Shown here: piece after piece, positions 50,358 to 61,301 of the stretch
Position numbering within the stretch: position 1 is the first letter of the stretch
How the letters are laid out: every line of letters begins with the position of its first letter
Assembly (NCBI RefSeq): GCF_010868145.1
Contig: NZ_JAAGUY010000021.1
Coordinates: 1 to 64,000 of the forward strand
Source: Nocardia cyriacigeorgica
GTDB lineage: Bacteria; Actinomycetota; Actinomycetes; Mycobacteriales; Mycobacteriaceae
Direction: 5' to 3'
DNA: 64,000 nt
Notes under the pieces: generated by a model
What the model saw: only the letters and a program-made list of their open reading frames with translations
The model's database searches: none
Told to the model about the DNA's origin: nothing
Position numbers and translations under genes: made by a program

Positions 50358-51506
50358 TTGACGGGCGCGCGGATGGTCGGGCTGTTCGCCGGGATCGGCG
50401 GGCTCGAACTCGGCCTGGCCGAACACGGCTGGCAGACCGAGCTGCTGTGCGAGATCGACCCGGGCGCGCAGGGAGTGCTTGCGGCCCGGTTCCCGGATAT
50501 CCCACTACAGGCCGACATCACCCGGCTGCGCGCGATTCCCGCCGGAACAGAATTGGTCGCTGCCGGATTTCCCTGCCAGGACCTCTCGCAGGCGGGACGA
50601 ACCGCAGGCATCACCGGAGACAGGTCCGGCCTGGTGGACGAAGTTTTCCGGCTGGTGCGACGCAAACGCGGGCCGCGTTGGCTGTTGATCGAAAACGTCC
50701 CGTTCATGCTGCAACTCGGGCGTGGTGCGGCCATGCGGCATATCACCGCTGCGCTCGAGGAACTCGGCTACACCTGGGCCTACCGGGTGGTCGACGCGCG
50801 CGCGTTCGGGCTGCCGCAGCGCCGGAACCGGGTGCTCATGCTCGCCTCCCGCACCGAGGACCCGCGCGGGGTGCTGTTCGGTGAGGACGCGGGCGCACGC
50901 GCCGTCGGCGACGCGGCCAGCGATCCGTGCGGCTTCTACTGGACCGAGGGTGTGCGTGGACTCGGCTGGGCGGTGAACGCGGTGCCGACGCTCAAAGGCG
51001 GTTCCGGTCTCGGTATCGCCAGCCCGCCCGCCGTCCGGTTGCCGTCCGGGGAGATCGTCACGCCGGGCATCGTCGACGGGGAAATGTTGCAGGGCTTCGA
51101 TCCCGACTGGACCGCGCCCGCCACCGAGGTGCCCGGTATCCGGCAGGGCCACCGCTGGAAACTGGTCGGCAATGCGGTCAGTGTCCGGATGGCGTCATGG
51201 GTGGGCGCACGGCTCGCCACGCCGCTCGAGCCGCTGCCCGGTGATCGCCCGCTGCCACCTGGCAAGCCGTGGCCGGTGGCGGCGTGGGGCCGGAACGGCG
51301 CCGCCTTCGAGGTCCCCGTCTCGACATGGCCCGTGCACGAGCCGTACGAAGACCTGAAGAACTTCCTCACCGACTCCCGCCTGCTCTCGGCCCGCGCCAC
51401 CGCCGGTTTCCTGCGCCGCACCGCGATGGGCAGCCTGCGGTTCCCGCCGGGCTTTCTCGACGATATGGAATCGCATCTCGACCGCATGGGTGGCTGGGCG
51501 GCGTGA
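50358..51506 (+). CDS. DNA C5-cytosine methyltransferase
   Basis: A 382-residue C5-MTase. Motif I is MVGLFAGIGGLELGL, motif IV contains the catalytic Cys (GFPCQDLSQAG, near 72), motif VI is ENVPFML (near 111), motif VIII is QRRNRV, and motif X is RWKLVGNAVSVRMASWVG (near 271). An extra C-terminal 100 residues follow. The target-recognition region gives no readable sequence specificity. TTG 50358 has AGAGGA six bases upstream; ATG 50373 also works. A Vsr endonuclease follows, and no cognate restriction enzyme is recognised. Confidence 0.93.
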   Translation: MTGARMVGLFAGIGGLELGLAEHGWQTELLCEIDPGAQGVLAARFPDIPLQADITRLRAIPAGTELVAAGFPCQDLSQAGRTAGITGDRSGLVDEVFRLVRRKRGPRWLLIENVPFMLQLGRGAAMRHITAALEELGYTWAYRVVDARAFGLPQRRNRVLMLASRTEDPRGVLFGEDAGARAVGDAASDPCGFYWTEGVRGLGWAVNAVPTLKGGSGLGIASPPAVRLPSGEIVTPGIVDGEMLQGFDPDWTAPATEVPGIRQGHRWKLVGNAVSVRMASWVGARLATPLEPLPGDRPLPPGKPWPVAAWGRNGAAFEVPVSTWPVHEPYEDLKNFLTDSRLLSARATAGFLRRTAMGSLRFPPGFLDDMESHLDRMGGWAA

Positions 51507-51531
51507 TCGCCCGGCCGCGCGTTGGCACATC

Positions 51532-51948
51532 GTGACCAGCCGACGTCCACCCACAGATCCCGCGACGAGTTCCCGCATGTCCCGGCAGCGGCGCGCGGGC
51601 ACCAAGCCCGAACTCGCGCTGCGTCAGGAACTGCACCGCCGCGGGCTGCGCTACTTCGTCGATCGCGCGCCCATCCGCGGTCAACGCCGCCGCGCCGACG
51701 TGGTCTTCCCGCGCCTGCGCGTCGCCATCTATGTGGACGGATGCTTCTGGCACAGCTGCCCGCAACACGCCACCTACCCGAAGAACAATGCCGAATGGTG
51801 GGCCGAGAAGCTGGCGGGAAATGTCGCCCGCGATCGCGCCACCGACGCGGCGCTCACCGCGGCAGGCTGGCAGGTCATCCGGGTTTGGGAACACGAAGAT
51901 CCCATTGCGGCGGCCGACCGGATTTCCGAATCGCTGCATCACGATTGA
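51532..51948 (+). CDS. vsr: Very short patch repair (Vsr) endonuclease
   Basis: A 138-residue Vsr protein: MSRQRRAGTKPELALRQELH, RGQRRRADVVFPRLRVAIYV, DGCFWHSCPQHATYPKNNAE, WWAEKL and VIRVWEHED. The acidic metal ligand (YVDGCFWHSC) and zinc-site Cys and His are present. It nicks at T:G mismatches produced by deamination of 5-methylcytosine, and so protects the sites methylated by the gene just upstream. The GTG at 51532 is the best start; ATG 51577 would still keep the core. Confidence 0.92.
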   Translation: MTSRRPPTDPATSSRMSRQRRAGTKPELALRQELHRRGLRYFVDRAPIRGQRRRADVVFPRLRVAIYVDGCFWHSCPQHATYPKNNAEWWAEKLAGNVARDRATDAALTAAGWQVIRVWEHEDPIAAADRISESLHHD

Positions 51949-52132
51949 ACGAAGATCGGCCGGCAACGACATCGAACCTGTCATTGACACCGGGGCGGCC
52001 GGCGAGCTCATCGGCCTCACTGTGCCGCCACCAGGTCGCACCACGGCTACGCATTCCGGCAGCTCGGTGATCAGGCGCGGAGCCGCGGTACTACGGGTGC
52101 CCGAACCCACGGACGAGATCGCCCGGCGCGAC

Positions 52133-52903
52133 TCAGCTTTGCCCGCTCCCGAAACTGCCTTCCAACCGGCTCCGTGACCCCGGATGTATCAACCGCGCCG
52201 CACTGACCAATCCGCTGTGCGACCACGTGCGACGGCGGATCAGCAAGCAAGGCTCGGACCGCGCGACACCCAGCAGACGACATTCCTCCGCACTGGCCAG
52301 CACCGCCTCGACGACGTGTTCGCCGCGTTCGAGCGGTGCCACCTCGCTGAGATAGGTATTGGGGGTCATGGCGGTGAAGTCCTGGTCGAGGTACTGCGGC
52401 GCCTCGGCCGGGTTGACGTAGCGGTCCTCCACCTGGATCGGGACATCGTCCTCGAAGTGCACGATCAGCGAATGAAAGACCTTCCCGCCCAGGTCGTTAC
52501 CGAGCACGGGATGTCCGGCCTCGGCCTCCTCCGCGCGGACGAACACGACCTCGGTGCGGTGGCGGTGACCGCGCTGGGAGATCTCGTCGGCGATGTTCTT
52601 GACCTCGAACAGCGGTGACGCCGCCTTGGTCGGGGCGACGAAGGTACCAACGCCCATCACCCGGTTCAGCACGCCTTCGGCCGTGAGGTCGCGCAGTGCG
52701 CGGTTGATCGTCATCCGGGACAGGCCCAACGCGTTCACCAGCTGGTTCTCCGAGGGGATCTGATCGCCCTCCTGCCACCGGCCGACCTTGATCTGCGACA
52801 CGATCAGCTGCTTGACGCGCTCATATGCGGCGAACTCGGTGCCGAGTCCGCCGTAGAGCGCGGCCAGCTCCGTGTCGACTACTTCGATCGCCACCACCGA
52901 CAT
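52133..52903 (-). CDS. hutC: HutC-type GntR repressor of histidine utilisation
   Basis: A 256-residue GntR/HutC regulator. Residues about 20-85 form the winged helix (AAYERVKQLIVSQIKVGRWQ, SENQLVNALGLSRMTINRAL, VMGVGTFV) and the rest is a UTRA effector domain (VFHSLIVHFEDDVPIQVEDR, LLGVARSEPCLLIRRRTW). In the family, urocanate relieves repression of hut genes. AAGGGA lies five bases before the ATG at 52903. An alternative ATG at 52945 overlaps the stop of the upstream GDH gene, so the two genes are co-transcribed. The extreme C-terminus is longer than usual. Confidence 0.88.
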   Translation of the reverse strand: MSVVAIEVVDTELAALYGGLGTEFAAYERVKQLIVSQIKVGRWQEGDQIPSENQLVNALGLSRMTINRALRDLTAEGVLNRVMGVGTFVAPTKAASPLFEVKNIADEISQRGHRHRTEVVFVRAEEAEAGHPVLGNDLGGKVFHSLIVHFEDDVPIQVEDRYVNPAEAPQYLDQDFTAMTPNTYLSEVAPLERGEHVVEAVLASAEECRLLGVARSEPCLLIRRRTWSHSGLVSAARLIHPGSRSRLEGSFGSGQS

Positions 52904-52941
52904 CCGTTCCCTTGCTTCATGGGGCTTCGCACCGGCCGTTG

Positions 52942-55900
52942 TCATCGCGCCAGCGCCCGTAGCTGCCTGGTCGCGACCGACAGGGCCGCAAGATCCCGGT
53001 CGCCCGATTCCGAGATTGCCCCGAGGATACGTTGCGTGCGGTCGAGCCGGGCCGCGCTGCGGTGCTCCCAGCCGCCGATGACGTCCTCGGCGCGCTCGCC
53101 GGGCTCGCCGTCGACCAGCACGTCCTGGCACAGCGCCCTGATCGTGGCGTACAGCTCGTCCCGCAGCGCGACCCTCGCCAGGGCATTCCATTTGGTGCCG
53201 CGTTCGAGCCGCGATACCGCAACCAGCTGCGGCACCACCCCGAGCCGTTGTCCGAGCAGGTAGTACACCTCGGCCACCGATGCGGGTTGGCGGCCGGAGA
53301 TCTCGGCGACCTCGACGATGTCGAGCAGCGCGAACTGGTCCAGCAGCAACGACACTCGTGCGGCGAGTTCCTCGGGTACCCCGCGGTCGGTCAACGCCGT
53401 GGTGCGAGCGTGCAGATCGGCTGCGTCGCTACCGGACAACCAGCCCGCGACGTGCGGGGTCAGTTCCGCGATCTGGCTACGGAAGCGCCGGATTTCGGCG
53501 CCGACTGCCAGCGGTTGCGGACGCTGGGTGAGCATCCACCGCGACGCACGGTCGAGCAGCCTGCGGCTGAGCACGATCAGTTCGTCGGCGAGTTCGGCAC
53601 TCAGCCCACTGCCACGAATATCGCGCCACAACGTCGGCAGGTCGAACACCGCAGCGACCACCGCGAAGGCGCGCACGGCGTCGGCGTTGCTCGCGCCGGA
53701 TTCCTCGGAGAGCCGGTAGGCGTATGTGATGCCGCCGTTGTCGACGACGTTGTTGGTCAGGACGGTTGCCACGATCTCGCGGCGCAGCGGGTGATCGGCG
53801 ATCGCGTCGCCGTACTCCTCGCGCAGCTGCCGCGGGAAGTAGTGGGCGAGGTCGTCGGCGAAAGCGGGGCTGTCGGGCAGGTCGCCTGCGAGCAGATCGG
53901 CCTGAATTCCCAGTTTCACGTGCGCGAGCAGCGTGGCGAGCTCGGGTGAGGTGAGCGCCTGGCCGCCGCGTTGCCTGGCACCGATCTCCTTCTTGCTCGG
54001 CAGCACTTCCAGTTCGCGGTCCAGTCCGGTAGTCGCCTCTAGATGCTGGATGAGCCTGCCGTGCACGGCGATCGACGCCGCTGCCCTCGCTCGGCTCGTG
54101 CCCATGAGCTGGTTCTGGGATGTGTTGTCGGCCAGGACGAGCCGGGACACCTCCGTTGCCATCGCAGCCAGCAGATCATTGCGTTCGGCGGTGGCGAGCC
54201 TGCCAGAACCGACAAGGGCGTCGAGCAGGATCTTGATATTGACTTCGTGGTCGGAGCAGTCGACGCCTGCCGAATTGTCCAGTGCGTCGGTGTTGATCCG
54301 GCCGCCTGCCTGGGCGTATTCGATCCGGCCACGCTGGGTGAAGCCGAGATTGCCACCCTCACCGACGATCCGGGCACGGACCTCGGCGCCATCGACTCGG
54401 ACGGCGTCGTTGTTCTTGTCGCCGACATCCAGATGGGTTTCGGTGCTCGCCTTGACGTAGGTGCCGATGCCGCCGTTCCAGAGCAGGTCGACCGGTGCCC
54501 GCAGGATCGCGCGCACGAGCTCGGGCGGAGTCATCCGGGTGATGTCATCGGGTAACCCGAGCGCGGCTCGGACCTCGTCGCTGATCGGCACGGCCTTGCT
54601 GGTGCGTTCCCAGACTCCGCCGCCCTTGCTGATCAGCTCGGGTGCGTAATCCGCCCACGACGATCGCGGCTTCTCGAACAGGCGCGATCGTTCGGTGAAG
54701 GAGAGCGCCGGGTCGGGGTTCGGATCGAGGAAAATGTGGCGGTGGTCGAATGCCGCGACCAGCCGGATATGCCTGGATGCGAGCATGCCGTTGCCGAAGA
54801 CATCACCGCTCATATCGCCGACACCGGCCACGGTGAAATCCTCGGAGCGGGTGTCGACGCCGAGTTCCCGGAAATGCCGTTTCACGCTCTCCCACGCGCC
54901 ACGTGCGGTGATACCGAGGGCCTTGTGGTCGTAGCCGACCGAACCGCCGGAGGCGAAGGCGTCGCCGAGCCAGAACCCGTACCGTGCCGCGACATCGTTG
55001 GCGATATCGGAGAAGGTCGCTGTGCCCTTGTCGGCGGCGACCACCAGGTAGGTGTCGTCGCCGTCATGGCGGCGGACGTTCGGGGGCACGATCACCGCGC
55101 CGGTGGTCAGGTCCAGGTTGTCGGTGAGGTCGAGCAGCCCGGCGATGAACGAGCGATAGCACCGAACCCCTTCGGCCCGTACTTCTTCCCGATCGGCCGC
55201 CGGGTCACCGGTGGGGGCCGGCGGGCGTTTCACCACGAAACCACCCTTGGCGCCCGCGGGAACGATGACGGCGTTCTTCACCGCCTGCGCCTTCGCCAAG
55301 CCGAGCACCTCGGTGCGGAAGTCCTCCTTGCGATCCGACCAGCGCAGCCCGCCGCGGGCGACGGTGCCGAACCGCATGTGGACTCCCTCGACACGCGGCG
55401 AATAGGCGTAGATCTCGAAACGCGGTCGCGGCGCCGGCAGTTCCGGAATCCGCTGCGGATCGAACTTGAAGGACAGGCAGGTCCAGGCATCGGGTTCCGC
55501 GTGGACGTAGTGGTTGGTGCGCAATGTCGCCCGGATGACGCTGAGGTATCCCCGCAGAATGCGGTCGGCGTCCAGGCCAGGAACCGCGGCAATACCGTCC
55601 TCCAGCAGTTCGAGCAGCGGATCGGCGGCGGACGCGCGTGCGTAAGGATCGAATCGGGCCTCGAACAACTCGAGCAAACCGCCGGTGAGCCCGGGGTGTT
55701 CACCGAGAACGCTCGCGATATGGGCTCTGCTGTACGGGAATTCACCCTGCCGGAGGTAGTTCGCGTAGGCGCGCAGCACGGTGACCTGTCGATGATCCAG
55801 TCCTGCGCGGGGTACCAACTCGTTGAACCGGTCCGCCTCCGCCCGGCCATGCCAGATGGCGGCGCAGGTATCGGTGAAGCGGCGGGCGAATGCGGCGTCG

Positions 55901-56349
55901 TCGAGTTGCGGCGGCAGCATCTGCTCGGGGTAGCGCAGCGAGAACCGATAGATCCTGCCATCGATGCCGCCGGTATTGGCAATGACGTACGGACGCTCGT
56001 CGAGCACCTCGACACCGAGGCTCTGCAGAATCGGCAACACCTCGCTCAGCGAGGCCGAACGGCCGCCGAGGTAGAGCGTCAGCCGCCATTCCGCGGACGA
56101 TCCGGGGCTGCGTTCCAGCGCCAGATCGATGACGTCGCGGCCGAGACGTTCCAGGCGGGCGATGTCGTTCGGGGCGCTACCCGGATCGACGTCCTGCTTA
56201 TAGCCTTCTGGTATGGCCGATATGTAGTGGCAGGCCAGGTCGCGCGCGATCGGGGTGGCGAGGAAGCGGTCGTCCCAGTCGCTACCGGGTCGCTCGTGCC
56301 GCACCCCCGCATTCGAATCTCGCTCCGGAGCCATCGACGTTGCCTTCAT
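52942..56349 (-). CDS. Shortened NAD-dependent glutamate dehydrogenase (large type)
   Basis: A 1135-residue member of the large NAD-GDH family. Mycobacterial relatives are about 1600 residues. The N-terminal regulatory region of roughly 450-500 residues is absent, while the catalytic part is complete: FGTVARGGLRWSDRKEDFRT, VIVPAGAKGGFVVKR (near 365), AGVGDMSGDVFGNG, RHIFLDPNPDPALS, and a C-terminal helical domain. GGAAGG lies seven bases before the ATG at 56349, and a divergent operator sits directly upstream, so the short form looks genuine. It oxidises glutamate to 2-oxoglutarate and ammonia, completing histidine catabolism. Confidence 0.9.
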   Translation of the reverse strand: MKATSMAPERDSNAGVRHERPGSDWDDRFLATPIARDLACHYISAIPEGYKQDVDPGSAPNDIARLERLGRDVIDLALERSPGSSAEWRLTLYLGGRSASLSEVLPILQSLGVEVLDERPYVIANTGGIDGRIYRFSLRYPEQMLPPQLDDAAFARRFTDTCAAIWHGRAEADRFNELVPRAGLDHRQVTVLRAYANYLRQGEFPYSRAHIASVLGEHPGLTGGLLELFEARFDPYARASAADPLLELLEDGIAAVPGLDADRILRGYLSVIRATLRTNHYVHAEPDAWTCLSFKFDPQRIPELPAPRPRFEIYAYSPRVEGVHMRFGTVARGGLRWSDRKEDFRTEVLGLAKAQAVKNAVIVPAGAKGGFVVKRPPAPTGDPAADREEVRAEGVRCYRSFIAGLLDLTDNLDLTTGAVIVPPNVRRHDGDDTYLVVAADKGTATFSDIANDVAARYGFWLGDAFASGGSVGYDHKALGITARGAWESVKRHFRELGVDTRSEDFTVAGVGDMSGDVFGNGMLASRHIRLVAAFDHRHIFLDPNPDPALSFTERSRLFEKPRSSWADYAPELISKGGGVWERTSKAVPISDEVRAALGLPDDITRMTPPELVRAILRAPVDLLWNGGIGTYVKASTETHLDVGDKNNDAVRVDGAEVRARIVGEGGNLGFTQRGRIEYAQAGGRINTDALDNSAGVDCSDHEVNIKILLDALVGSGRLATAERNDLLAAMATEVSRLVLADNTSQNQLMGTSRARAAASIAVHGRLIQHLEATTGLDRELEVLPSKKEIGARQRGGQALTSPELATLLAHVKLGIQADLLAGDLPDSPAFADDLAHYFPRQLREEYGDAIADHPLRREIVATVLTNNVVDNGGITYAYRLSEESGASNADAVRAFAVVAAVFDLPTLWRDIRGSGLSAELADELIVLSRRLLDRASRWMLTQRPQPLAVGAEIRRFRSQIAELTPHVAGWLSGSDAADLHARTTALTDRGVPEELAARVSLLLDQFALLDIVEVAEISGRQPASVAEVYYLLGQRLGVVPQLVAVSRLERGTKWNALARVALRDELYATIRALCQDVLVDGEPGERAEDVIGGWEHRSAARLDRTQRILGAISESGDRDLAALSVATRQLRALAR

Positions 56350-56406
56350 GTCACTACCTTCCGAACGGAAAGCCACCGCTTCCGCTGAGGACGCTTGACA
56401 GGTGGT

Positions 56407-56426
56407 TGTATATACAGGACTATACA
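56407..56426. promoter_or_regulatory. Predicted HutC operator between GDH and hutU
   Basis: The 10-bp palindrome TGTATATACA (56407-56416) overlaps a second inverted pair TGTATA-8 bases-TATACA (56407-56426). It lies 57 bases upstream of the GDH start and 58 bases upstream of hutU. HutC of other bacteria recognises a TGTATA-containing palindrome. One site could control both transcripts. Confidence 0.75.
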
Positions 56427-56484
56427 CCTAAATCCTGATTTTCAGTGACCCGGCACACATTCGTCATTTCGAGGAGAAAAACCC

Positions 56485-58164
<1,680 letters not shown>

Positions 58165-58171
58165 TCTGAAC

Positions 58172-58250
58172 GGTGCGCTCGGGGCTCCGGGCGCACCGGT
58201 GATAGCGATGACCCTCGGAGCCGCGTGAGGGGCGGCTCCGAGGTCATCGC
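58172..58250 (+). terminator. Tandem hairpins after hutU
   Basis: First GGTGCGC / GCGCACC (58172-58197), then a 19-bp stem with one bulge (58205-58224 with 58232-58250) whose arms begin GCGATGACC and end GGTCATCGC. They form a strong stop for hutU. Confidence 0.75.
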
Positions 58251-58254
58251 GCTG

Positions 58255-58443
58255 TCAGGCAGCACCGCCGGGCCTGTTCGGGGCGGCCCGGTGATCCTGG
58301 TCAGGGCGGAGGACCTTCTCGAAGTTCGGGGCCGGCGACCAGACGTAACTCCGTCCGGCTTTCGCTCGAATCAGCAGGCCACGGTTCTCCAGGTCGACTA
58401 GATCGTTTCTCGCGGTCTGATCGGATATCTTATGACTTACCAT
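58255..58443 (-). pseudogene. Remnant of a Fic-type protein C-terminus (winged helix)
   Basis: A short frame encodes VSHKISDQTARNDLVDLENR followed by GLLIRAKAGRSYVW, the winged-helix C-terminal domain seen in Fic-family proteins. The Fic catalytic domain with HPFxxGN is not present upstream. The longer frame to 58620 adds unrelated sequence. It is most simply the tail of a deleted Fic gene at the junction between hutU and accessory DNA. Confidence 0.55.
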
Positions 58444-58579
58444 GTCGAGCGTCCAGGCTGGGGATCGCCAAAGTTTGGTCAACTTTGGCTGTCGCTTGGG
58501 TCGCAGGGCTTCCGGCGCCCTCGTCGACGCGAACTCGCCAGTCGTGGGACCGCGGTCACAGGACTTGTAACATCGGCAC

Positions 58580-58906
58580 ATGAAGCTTGGAACACTCACT
58601 TGCGCAGGCATTCTCGCCACTTCTGCGCTGATCGTCGTGACACCTCTCGCATCGGCTTCCCCAACCGGATCGTCCGGCTACGGGGGCGTCCGGGAAGTCG
58701 TGGTCATCGACGGCATACAGGAGGTAGGCGATCTGTATACCTGCTGGGCGAGTGTGTATGAGCGTGACATCGAGTTCGATAATCAGAGCTCACGCGACTA
58801 CATGGTGTACGCATCGCACGACTGCCTTGGTGACCCCATCGCGACAGTCGCCCCGGGGACGACTGCGACCCACTACGGTTGGTCGGCTCGAGCCACCCTC
58901 TACTAA
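58580..58906 (+). CDS. Small secreted protein
   Basis: A 108-residue protein with a signal peptide (MKLGTLTCAGILATSALIVV, cleaved near ASASP). The mature part contains two cysteines (YTCWASVYER and HDCLGDPIA) and is acidic. No family recognised. Its composition and lack of operon partners suggest an accessory gene. Confidence 0.65.
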   Translation: MKLGTLTCAGILATSALIVVTPLASASPTGSSGYGGVREVVVIDGIQEVGDLYTCWASVYERDIEFDNQSSRDYMVYASHDCLGDPIATVAPGTTATHYGWSARATLY

Positions 58907-59063
58907 GACCTATTGATCAACTGTTTCAAGCCCGCGGTGTCGCGTCCGCGGTGAGCGCTGGGCTGGAGACGACCTGTTGGGGGTGCGCGAGCGAGTCGTG
59001 CGCGCAACGCGTCGGCGTCTGCGAGTATGGGCCCGATCCCTGAAACGAGAAGGAGTCGAGCCG

Positions 59064-59399
59064 ATGACGAAGTACCTGATCTCGTTCCCGAGCGGCGCCA
59101 TAGCCGACGAGGATCTACAGGCGGCTTCGGATGCGTCGCGCGCAGTGGTCGAAGAGGCGAAGGCCGCCGGCGTCTGGGTGTTCGGCGGTGCCATCGACGA
59201 GAGCCTTCCGCCGGTCCTGGTCGACGGGGACGGCACGGTAACCGAGGGCACGTACCCGCAGACGAAGCAGCTCGAAGGCGGCTACGCGCTCCTCGAGTTG
59301 CCCTCACGCGAGGCGGCGCTGGAATGGGCCGGGAAGCTCGCAGCTGCCTGCCGGTGCGCGCAGGAGGTGCGCGCGTTCCACTTCGATCCCGCCAGTTGA
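59064..59399 (+). CDS. YCII-related domain protein
   Basis: A 111-residue YCII/DGPF-type protein: MTKYLISFPSGAIADEDLQA, VWVFGGAIDESLPP, GYALLELPSREAALEWAGKL. AAGGAG lies before the ATG at 59064. Related domains often lie next to ECF sigma factors, but none is present here. No catalytic His-Asp pair of YciI is visible with certainty. Role unknown. Confidence 0.82.
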   Translation: MTKYLISFPSGAIADEDLQAASDASRAVVEEAKAAGVWVFGGAIDESLPPVLVDGDGTVTEGTYPQTKQLEGGYALLELPSREAALEWAGKLAAACRCAQEVRAFHFDPAS

Positions 59400-59431
59400 C
59401 GGGTTCGACCGTTCGCGTCGAAGGCGCTACT

Positions 59432-60319
59432 TCACGACTGATCGGTCTCGTCGGCGTAGACGCGGACTGCGAACTGCACCGGCTCGATGGAGATCTCGGC
59501 GAAATCCGCCGCTGACGCGAACGTCGCCTGAGGCGTACTTGCGTAGTCGACAGCGTGACCACCGGATTCGTCGACGATCCCGCCGATCGACTGTTCGTAG
59601 GCGGCCAGAGCGGATGTGATGACCGAATCGTCCCGGAAGTCGCTCTTGGCTCGAGCGAGGTACTTCCGGACCTCGTCATCGCTGTGCTGACAGCCGTAAT
59701 CGGTCGGGTAACGCTGCGCGGGTTCCGGCGCCGGAGCCCATCGCAGGTCGTTGCTTTCAACGAAGTCGACGACCGCAGCGAGTTGCCCAACCGCCGTCAC
59801 CAATTCCGGGAGCCGGCCCGCGCAGATTTCCGCGGCTGCCGATGCCGAGCCGAACACCCGCTCGAAACCTCGATCCAGCGGTCCCTGCGGTGCTGGGGCC
59901 GCGGCCACAATGGCATCCCAGACCGGCTGCGCGATGAGCGCGAACACGACCGCGTCGCCATCCAGCACGGTCGATGGGGAATAGCCGCCGTCCTCGATCG
60001 CGACATGCGTGCGCTCGATAAGGCGGATCAGATCCTCGATGTCACTGTCGGCGGTGAGTGCGTCACCCTCGAAGGTGCTGGTCTGATCGTCGGCGAATAA
60101 CCGCCCCTCGCGATACCGGTCGACGAAATAGCGCAGAACCAGCTCGGTGTTGAGATCTACATGAATACCGTCGATGCCGCCGATTCGGTCGTAAGTGCCC
60201 TTGATACCCAGTGTGATCGGCAGGTAGTCACCGCCCACACGCCGCAGGACGACGAGAGTGGCGTCAACAGGCATCAGGCTTACGCCGGTGAGCATGCATC
60301 GGCAGTCGTAGAAACCCAT
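59432..60319 (-). CDS. Conserved hypothetical protein
   Basis: A 295-residue acidic soluble protein beginning MGFYDCRCMLTGVSL. The start is well supported and the first 60 residues (ATLVVLRRVGGDYLPITLGI, IKGTYDRIGG) look like a conserved domain that I cannot name. Residues 60-290 are helical and acidic. There is no signal peptide or enzyme motif. Its setting among accessory genes could suit an immunity or stress protein, but this is speculation. Confidence 0.75.
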   Translation of the reverse strand: MGFYDCRCMLTGVSLMPVDATLVVLRRVGGDYLPITLGIKGTYDRIGGIDGIHVDLNTELVLRYFVDRYREGRLFADDQTSTFEGDALTADSDIEDLIRLIERTHVAIEDGGYSPSTVLDGDAVVFALIAQPVWDAIVAAAPAPQGPLDRGFERVFGSASAAAEICAGRLPELVTAVGQLAAVVDFVESNDLRWAPAPEPAQRYPTDYGCQHSDDEVRKYLARAKSDFRDDSVITSALAAYEQSIGGIVDESGGHAVDYASTPQATFASAADFAEISIEPVQFAVRVYADETDQS

Positions 60320-60467
60320 ATGTCAGAACCTATTCCTATGAAAATTGACATCCCGGTCGGCCCAGCAGACCCGATCGGGATCGACCACCGCCTAACGCGA
60401 ACACTTCCCATCCGCGGCAATGGCTGACCACCACCCCGCCCGAACGTCCCTGCCGCACACCCACCGA

Positions 60468-61301
60468 CTACCGTTCCGTCCTACTTACCCCGGCGATCAA
60501 CGCGCGAGCTTGCGCACCGTATACGGCGTGCTTGGCCAGTAGATCGAATGTGCGTCCGTACACAGCGATCTCGCCTGGCTGGGTAATCGTCAACTCGGCA
60601 GTGATCGCCTCAACCTGCACCATCCGATCGTCGAACATGACAAAGTTCGTCACCTGCATCGGCAACTCGGCGGTCGACGGCACGATGCCAACAGTTGTTC
60701 GCGGGAGCCCGATAACTGCCAGTAGCCGATCCAATTGACCGGCCATCACAGCAGCTCCACCCACTGTGGTGCGGAGTACCTGTTCAGCGATGAGGATGTG
60801 GAATTTTCGGTTGCCGCGGTACAAGAGTTGCTGACGTTCGATCCGCTTGGCAACCGCTTCGTCTACGTCATCAGGTAGCCGATGGAACGCAACCGAATGG
60901 CGCAGGACGGCCTCAGCGTATTCGGCGGTCTGGAGAATTCCCGGGACGATATTCGGCTGGAAGATCCGCACGATCTGCGCCTGTTCAGCCAGCTTGATCG
61001 ACCGGCGCTGCCCTTGCCGAAGTCCGGCGGCATGCTGGCGGCGATACTCTATGTACGCCGCATCCAGGTTGTGCACGCTGGCGAGCAAGTCATCGAGTTG
61101 ATCGGATGCGTCGGCATGTCGGCAGTAGGCCCGCACGTCCGCGTCAGAAGGTTTGACCCTGCCGTACTCGATCTTCGAGACCTTGGACTCATGCCAGCCC
61201 TCACGGTTGGCGAGGTCACGACCGGTGATACCTGCGCGGCGTCGAAGCTCCCGAAGCCGTGCCCCGAGAGCTTCGCGCGCCTGTTGTATCGAGCCGGTCA
61301 C
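60468..61301 (-). CDS. XRE-family regulator with DUF5753 domain
   Basis: A 277-residue protein. Residues 10-60 form the helix-turn-helix (GARLRELRRRAGITGRDLAN, HESKVSKIEYGRVKPSDADV) and the rest is DUF5753 (IVRIFQPNIVPGILQTAEYA, IAEQVLRTTVGG, MQVTNFVMFDDRMVQVEAI). The group includes WhiJ-like regulators of Streptomyces. Its ATG overlaps the stop of the DUF6879 gene by four bases; it is the last gene of a three-gene operon. Confidence 0.92.
   Translation of the reverse strand: MTGSIQQAREALGARLRELRRRAGITGRDLANREGWHESKVSKIEYGRVKPSDADVRAYCRHADASDQLDDLLASVHNLDAAYIEYRRQHAAGLRQGQRRSIKLAEQAQIVRIFQPNIVPGILQTAEYAEAVLRHSVAFHRLPDDVDEAVAKRIERQQLLYRGNRKFHILIAEQVLRTTVGGAAVMAGQLDRLLAVIGLPRTTVGIVPSTAELPMQVTNFVMFDDRMVQVEAITAELTITQPGEIAVYGRTFDLLAKHAVYGAQARALIAGVSRTER

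Noticed and set aside
50358..51948. Complete type II restriction-modification system
   Set aside because: The nuclease next to the methyltransferase is Vsr, a mismatch-repair enzyme, and no other endonuclease could be recognised.
54736..56388. A 550-residue open frame on the plus strand
   Set aside because: It lies wholly antisense to the GDH gene, which has clear family motifs. Such mirror frames are common in GC-rich genes and this one has no recognisable domain.
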